A program made the translations under genes and the position numbers. Positions 59,097 through 64,000 of a stretch of 64,000 nucleotides of DNA are shown in pieces (the first letter of the stretch is position 1; every line of letters begins with the position of its first letter). This stretch comes from Acanthosepion esculentum (lineage: Eukaryota; Mollusca; Cephalopoda; Sepiida; Sepiidae), in the NCBI GenBank assembly GCA_964036315.1, contig OZ038500.1, positions 56,930,245 through 56,994,244 on the forward strand, given 5' to 3'. Under the pieces are notes generated by a model, which did not search any database, was not told where the DNA came from, and saw only the letters and a list, made by a program, of their open reading frames with translations.

Positions 59097-59590
59097 ATTT
59101 TACCAAATAATGAGAAAAGTAATTAATAGAATGATAAACTCATTGAAATTTCCAACAAAATACAAAAGAAACGGTACTGCAGAGAATGAGATAGGACGCT
59201 CGAAATGACCTTTCACCTCTTGGGACTTCATCACCTTTCATGCAATTCCCCAACATTTAGTGTTCTTATCAACAATAACAAAAGTCATCTGAATGATGAA
59301 GGTGTTATATTTTAATCATAAAAATAACTCATGGTGAAAAAGACGACCGTTTTTTCACCCATTTCGGCACCATTATTATTTCATTGGTATCACAAGAAAT
59401 TTTGGCACCCTGATATTCTTTTTTTACTTGCATTAACTTATCATTTTCATTTACTCTGAATTTCTTATTCTCTCTGGAAATAAGTAATTCCATTTGAAAT
59501 TCATTCACTCGCCATCATATATTCTTGAATGATAAACAAAGAAAGCAAAGGAAAATTATTTGGGTGCATTTCTTGGTATGTGTTATTTTG
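59097..59590. other. No recognised feature
   Basis: AT-rich sequence with no open frame, repeat unit or terminal repeats recognised. It grades into the pyrimidine-rich tract that follows. Confidence 0.4.
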
Positions 59591-59599
59591 GGAGTACAC

Positions 59600-60078
59600 A
59601 TTGGCTTTCGTTACTGTCATTTCTTTTTCTTTTTATAAAAATTCTTTCTGTTCCCTTTTCCCTTTCTTTTTTCTTTCTTTTTTAATCTTAACTACTTTTC
59701 ATTCTTCTTTTATTTGTTTCTGTCTTAACTGCTTTTCTTGTTCGTATCCTCTGTCAGTTTTCTTTCATGTGTTTTCTCTCATCTTTCTTTTTGTTTTTTA
59801 TTGTTTGTTTCATTACCTTAGCTACAAGTTTTCTCTATTTTGGATTTGTTTCTTCCTTTTGTCAACCGCCTTGTACTGTTTATTCTTTCTTTCTCTTTTC
59901 TTTATTTGTTTCGGTTTTAAAAATATTTCTTTCTTTCTTTCTTTTAAGTTATTAACATTTCTTTTTTATTCCTTTTCTGTTGTTGTCATGTCTTTCATTC
60001 TTTCTTTCTTTATTTATTTCTGTTCCATTATTACCATTTCCATTGTTATTATTTCTTTCTTTTTTATTCTTTCTTTTC

Positions 60079-60112
<34 letters not shown>

Positions 60113-60405
60113 GTTCCATTATTACCATTTCTATTGTTATTATATCTTTCTTTTTTATTCTTTCTTTTCCTTTGTTATCATTTCTTTCTTTCTTTCTTTC
60201 TTTCTTTCTTTTATGTTATTAACATTTCTTTCTTTCTTTTTTATTCCTTTTCTGTTGTTGCCATTTCTTTCTTTCTTTCTTTCTTTTTTCTTTCTTTCTT
60301 TCTTCTTTCTTTCTTTCTTTCTTTCTTCTTTCTTTCTTTCTTTCTTTTATGTTATTAACATTTCTTTCTTTCTTTTTATTCCTTTTCTGTTGTTGCCATT
60401 TCTTA

Positions 60406-60451
<46 letters not shown>

Positions 60452-60850
60452 GTTCCATTATTACCATTTCCATTGTTATTATTTCTTTCTTTTTCATTCT
60501 TTCTTTTCCTTTGTTATCATTTCTTTCTTTCTTTCTTTCTTTCTTTCTTAACATTTCTCTTTCTTTTTCATTTCTTTCTTAATCATAATTACCTTTCACT
60601 TTTTTTTTTATTATTTCCTTCTGTTTTTTCTCAACAGCTTTTCTTTTTTTGTCGTCTATTTCTTCCTTTTTTATTTATTTGTTTGTGTTATAAATATTTT
60701 CCTCCTTTCTTTCTTTCTGTCTTTCTGTCTTTCTTTCCCTTTGAACTTTCAATGTTTCTCTTTTTGGATTTCTTTCTTTCTTTTGTCAAACGCTTTTCTT
60801 TTTGTATCCTCTGTTTGTTTTTTTATTTGTTTCGGTTTTAAAACGACTCT
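59600..60850. repeat. CTTT-rich polypyrimidine tract with nested longer repeats
   Basis: About 1.25 kb of TTTC-type simple sequence. Within it a module (GTTCCATTATTACCATTTC, then GTTATTATTTCTTTC) recurs at about 60014, 60112 and 60452. A second module (TATGTTATTAACATTTCTTT, then CTGTTGTTGCCATTTC) recurs at about 60211 and 60348. The 340-codon plus-strand frame (59529-60551) is Phe/Leu/Ser-rich and comes from base composition. Confidence 0.9.
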
Positions 60851-61484
60851 TTTTGTTCATTTGTTTCTATTTTAATTTACATTTTCTAACTTTTTCTTTT
60901 TTTTATTTTCTGTTATTAGATTTTCTTTATTTCTTTTTTTATCTTTAACGTTACTATATGCAAACAAACCGAGAAAAAAAAACTATTCCTTCAGAAGTAA
61001 CGTATTTTTTTTCAGCAAATGTCCGCAATGACTGCTTGTGTCAATAGCTTTAATAAACCTACGAGTTACCTTTCCAAGGAATATAGAATTGTTTTATTTC
61101 TGCTTTGCTTATATATGCTTCTAAATGCGACTGTTTTGGTGCGTGTGCGCCTTTTTTTAATTACGTATTTTTCAAAGACCTTTGCTTTTCTTTATGTGAA
61201 CTGAAGGAATCTATCTATGCTGTTATTCTTACTTAAATACGTCTTTCTCGGCATCATTACGCCTGACCTTAAAGAATTAAGACAATAACATAAATTAGTC
61301 AACAACCTATGAAAGGCCGTTACTGTAATGACTCTAGCAAAATATAAATCTTGCTACTTTTGACAGAATAAAAAAACCCAAATAAATGACGCAGTTAAAC
61401 TCTGTATGAGTTTCTGAGTAGTTTTAGATTTGACGCATTTCAAATTTTATGTGTCGTATCCATTCAGAAATAACATGTATAGTA
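60851..61484. other. No recognised feature
   Basis: T-rich at its start, then mixed AT-rich sequence. A 61-codon frame at 61019-61204 has no motif. Confidence 0.4.
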
Positions 61485-61625
61485 TCTATTCTTTTTATCT
61501 CTAATTGTAATTAGCCGTTTCCTCATATGGAAACATTCGGTATTCATCGAGCAGCCATTGCCAGTGTGGGTTGAAATTTATAAAATTTATCGCCTAAAAC
61601 CATTTTTCAGGAAAGTAGGTTTGTC
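61485..61625 (+). repeat. Dispersed repeat Q, copy 2
   Basis: Same repeat as 14800-14935, in the opposite orientation: AGCCGTTTCCTCATATGGAA, ACATTCGGTATTCAT, GAGCAGCCATTGCCAGTGTG and TTTCAGGAAAGTAGGTTTG. A small palindrome (TTTCCTCATATGGAAA) lies near its start. Confidence 0.6.
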
Positions 61626-61749
61626 AAGTCCACTAATTATACCTACGGTAGGTTCTACTAAGGCCGCCCAGATACGTTACAACACGTTTGTTGAATAATC
61701 GGTTATCACAGAGTTATCTACTCTTGTTCTGTCCTTCTCTTCTTCTGTG

Positions 61750-62450
61750 CGCCATGTTCATTCAGGGCGTGGGCGATCAAAGCTCTCCATAACTTCCTAT
61801 CAGTTCTGCTCCTTCTGCAATGTTTTCCCCTTTTCCAAGCCCCCCTTCGCCCGTTCCGCCATCCATTCACACAAGCTGATCAGATAACCGGCTCGCTGCC
61901 TTCTCGATTTCTCTTGCTCTCGATATGCCCTGTGAGTATTAAGTTTTACAAACCCCCTGTCCTCATTATGCACCCAAGACATGATTCTGAGAATAAGTGT
62001 TTTTTTGGTGCCATTTTCTTTATCAACTCCTCGTTACTTACTCGATCCACCCATGGAGTTCTCAGTATCCTTCTGTAGAACTACACATCTGTTGCCTTCG
62101 GTTTCCTCTTCGTCTGTGTGGTGATTGTACAACATTCATTATCATATAAGATGACTGGCATCACATACCAATTCAGAAGTGTTTTTATTTGTTTCTAATA
62201 AAATTTTTCCATTTCTTAGTACTTTGCTTAGCTTTTGGAAAGCATATTTCACTAATCCAATGTCTTTGCGTTACGGTGTCGCATTTTCTATCCTCTATTA
62301 AAACAATTCCCACTTCGGTACTTGTTTGGTGTTCATATCTCCAATTCGTAATCCGCATCATAGCTTTTTTCTCTTGCTGACAAGCATACGTTTGAACTTC
62401 TTGCAATTAGTTGTTAGTACTCTTTTTTTTTTTTGCATTCTTCTGCAACC
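61750..62450 (-). pseudogene. RTE-type LINE, C-terminal half (decayed)
   Basis: Read on the minus strand from 62450 downward: Glu-Glu-Cys-Lys-Lys-Lys, Thr-Asn-Cys-Lys-Lys, Val-Ser-Lys-Arg-Lys-Lys, Leu-Arg-Ile-Gly-Asp-Met, then Glu-Asp-Arg-Lys-Cys-Asp-Thr. Near 62090-62030 come Phe-Tyr-Arg-Arg-Ile-Leu-Arg-Thr-Pro-Trp-Val-Asp-Arg-Val-Ser-Asn-Glu-Glu and, near 61920, Thr-Gly-His-Ile-Glu. It ends with Glu-Trp-Met-Ala-Glu-Arg and Arg-Lys-Leu-Trp-Arg-Ala-Leu-Ile-Ala-His-Ala-Leu near 61770. This is the standard order downstream of the catalytic box in RTE-type proteins. Several stops and frameshifts make it dead. It continues on the other side of an insertion at 63818. Confidence 0.8.
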
Positions 62451-62460
62451 AATCCTGGGT

Positions 62461-62825
62461 ATGATGATAAACTACATCCGGCAGCAAGGCCTCTAACCGA
62501 AAGATTAAAGGTTTTGAAGAGCGTGGAACCACCTCTTAATTCCTGTTGTTCAGGTTCACCTTAACTCGGGGTGGTAGCACCTGATAGTATCCTATCTATT
62601 GGTAAATAATGAACCTAAAAACAAAAACAAAACACTATGAAAATATAAAATACATTTTTATAGTAAAAATATCAGCAATACATTTTCATTTAAAAAAGAC
62701 CAACAATATTTACTTATAGTAAAATGACCAACAATATATTTTGTATGTGGTTGAAGGCATACAATTGTCTTTAAAATATTTAAATACACATAGAGGTTGA
62801 TATTCCACTAAACAAAATCAAATAC
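62461..62825 (+). repeat. Dispersed repeat R, copy 4
   Basis: Starts GATGATAAACTACATCCGGC then AGCAAGGCCTC, has AACACTATGAAAATATAAAA and three roughly 30-bp AGCAATACATTTTCATT-type modules, and ends CACATAGAGGTTGATATTCC with CTAAACAAAATCAAATAC. About 365 bp, full-length by comparison with 3117-3490. It sits at the left edge of the composite insertion that splits the RTE element. Confidence 0.8.
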
Positions 62826-62989
62826 TCAATCAACCAACCAAACAAACCAACATAAAAGAAATCTTTCAGGACATGAATTCATATAATATGTTACAATTTT
62901 CTTAAATCGAACTGCATTCCAGAATATAACTTCAAAAAAACTTCAGCATAAAACACACCTGTCACCACGTTTAGTAATTATGTCCACAC

Positions 62990-63655
62990 AAACATGTATA
63001 TTCGACCTTGCATGGAGTACTGCTGCCATTTATGGTCTGGAGCCCCTGCGTGTTGCCTCAGGGTTCTTGATAAGATCCAGAGACGGATATGCAATGTGAT
63101 TGGCCCTGATCTGTCATCTCGTCTGCAGTCGCTCTCTCACAGACGCGATGTTGCATCGCTCTGCCTTTTCTACAAGTACTTCCACGGTAATTGCTCCGAG
63201 GAGTTGCTTTCGCTTGTCCCTAAGCCTCGTGAATTTAAGCGTCCTACGAGGCTGGCATCCCGTTCCCACCCCTTCACCGTTGAAACTGTTAGATGTAGAC
63301 GTCTCTTCTACTCCAATAGCTTCATGTCTCGCACATCTCGCCTATGGAACTCCCTTCCCTATTACTGTTTCCCTGACAAATACAATCTCCAACGGTTTAA
63401 GTGTAGCGTCAATCGTCATCTCCAATTGCCTTGATCTATCCACTTCCCTTCTCCACTTCCTGATATCTTTCATTCCTATCTGCTCTCGCTCTATATCTTC
63501 CGTAACCCCCCTTCCTTGCTCGACCCTCCGTCCTTCTCTTTCTCCACATCCCTTCCTTTACCACTCCTATCTGCTCTTCCTCCAACCCTTCTGTAACCCC
63601 ATGCGTTATAGTGGCCACCGGCCTTGCTTGGGGTGATACGTTTAAAAAAAAAATA
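62990..63655 (+). pseudogene. CR1/Jockey-type LINE, 5'-truncated, C-terminal ORF open
   Basis: An open 146-codon frame (62994-63434) carries the conserved C-terminus of CR1/Jockey-group proteins: Ile-Arg-Pro-Cys-Met-Glu-Tyr-Cys-Cys-His-Leu-Trp, Leu-Asp-Lys-Ile-Gln-Arg-Arg, Leu-Gln-Ser-Leu-Ser-His-Arg-Arg, Phe-Tyr-Lys-Tyr-Phe-His-Gly, then Ser-Arg-Leu-Trp-Asn-Ser-Leu-Pro and Phe-Lys-Cys-Ser-Val-Asn. About 200 bp of 3' untranslated sequence follow, to CTTGGGGTGAT and an A run at 63644-63652. The catalytic reverse transcriptase and endonuclease are missing. The absence of stops makes it the youngest LINE copy here; 11283-11531 is the same subfamily. Confidence 0.85.
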
Positions 63656-63739
63656 CTCAAAAGCTATCGTATCGTTTACCACGTACTCAACTGTGAAAGC
63701 AGACTAATACGTATTTTTATTACTTCAAAGCTGCGAAGA

Positions 63740-63800
63740 AAAATTAAATTTCGGCATTAAATGACCCATAAAGATTTGATGTGCCGTTAAACAAAGAAAC
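63740..63800 (+). repeat. Dispersed repeat R, 3' tail only (copy 5)
   Basis: TTTCGGCATTAAATGACCCA, then GATTTGATGTGCCGTTAAAC and AAAG: the right-end tail of repeat R without its body. It lies at the right edge of the composite insertion in the RTE element. Confidence 0.7.
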
Positions 63801-63817
63801 ATTTTTCTATCACTCTG

Positions 63818-64000
63818 TCTAGGAGGTCCTGTAGTTTTCTTTTCGTGTCAATCATCGACCCAGAGTCATCTGCGTTTCTTATTCTGTTAAGATTACTTCC
63901 ACCGATGATAAGTCCTGGTGGCAGTTTCCCAACTCAATTAGGATAGCCTCACGGTAAAGGTTGAATGCATCTGGAGAGAAGACATATCCTTGTCTCGCGC
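63818..64000 (-). pseudogene. RTE-type LINE reverse transcriptase palm fragment (runs off window)
   Basis: On the minus strand from 64000: Gln-Gly-Tyr-Val-Phe-Ser-Pro-Asp-Ala-Phe-Asn-Leu-Tyr (the region before the catalytic box), a frameshift, then Gly-Leu-Ile-Ile-Gly-Gly-Ser-Asn-Leu-Asn-Arg-Ile-Arg-Asn-Ala-Asp-Asp, where Ala-Asp-Asp is the catalytic Asp pair with Asn in place of the usual Tyr. Lys-Leu-Gln-Asp-Leu-Leu-Asp-Arg-Val-Ile-Glu follows to about 63825. The next expected residues are found at 62450, so this and 61750-62450 are one element split by an insertion. Its 5' part lies beyond the window. Confidence 0.8.

Noticed and set aside
59529..60551. 340-codon Phe/Leu/Ser-rich plus-strand frame resembling a membrane protein
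   Set aside because: It lies wholly in a CTTT-rich simple-sequence tract; neighbouring frames are equally open and equally Phe/Leu-rich.

Overview
This is a eukaryotic, AT-rich, repeat-dominated window with no convincing intact host gene. The mix of transposons and small repeats suggests an invertebrate, most likely a mollusc and plausibly a cephalopod: RTE-type and CR1/Jockey-type non-LTR elements, mariner, Tc1 and piggyBac remnants, long (TA)n tracts, and a short repeat ending in an ATTAAATGACCC-type tail. The taxonomic call is an inference from repeat character; nothing here fixes a species.

Layout. 1-14.9 kb is a graveyard of small elements. It holds a possible last exon of an unknown gene (138-269), a 400-bp piggyBac-type MITE with TTAA target duplications (327-726), RTE-type reverse transcriptase scraps, copies of a roughly 370-bp dispersed repeat (called R here), an internally deleted mariner (3967-4843), an RTE-like 3' end (about 6130-6776), a four-copy 145-bp tandem array made from the end of an RTE ORF (6833-7400), an internally deleted Tc1-like element (8269-8607), several CR1/Jockey-type 3' ends, a snapback inverted repeat (11787-12082) and a 63-bp dimeric minisatellite (13310-14440).

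About 16.74-57.70 kb is one uninterrupted satellite array of about 41 kb. The monomer is a 32-bp core plus a purine spacer of 15, 11 or 18 bp, giving 47-, 43- and 50-bp units that form a 140-bp trimeric higher-order repeat. Above that level the array contains tandem superblocks of about 3.58 kb, 5.03 kb and 6.6-6.8 kb that are nearly identical copy to copy. The strand complementary to the one given lacks stop trinucleotides in the consensus, so it yields very long Phe/Leu/Ser-rich reading frames in all three frames; these are artefacts, not genes. GA-rich DNA borders the array on both sides.

57.7-64 kb is again transposon debris: a tRNA-like segment, (TA)n and (GATA)n microsatellites, a 1.2-kb CTTT-rich tract, and an RTE-type element on the minus strand (from beyond 64000 down to about 61750). 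That element is split by a composite insertion carrying repeat R and a 5'-truncated CR1/Jockey-type element.

The main point of interest is the satellite: three nested levels of organisation in one array, degenerate monomers at its edges, and a copy of edge-type sequence stranded inside it.
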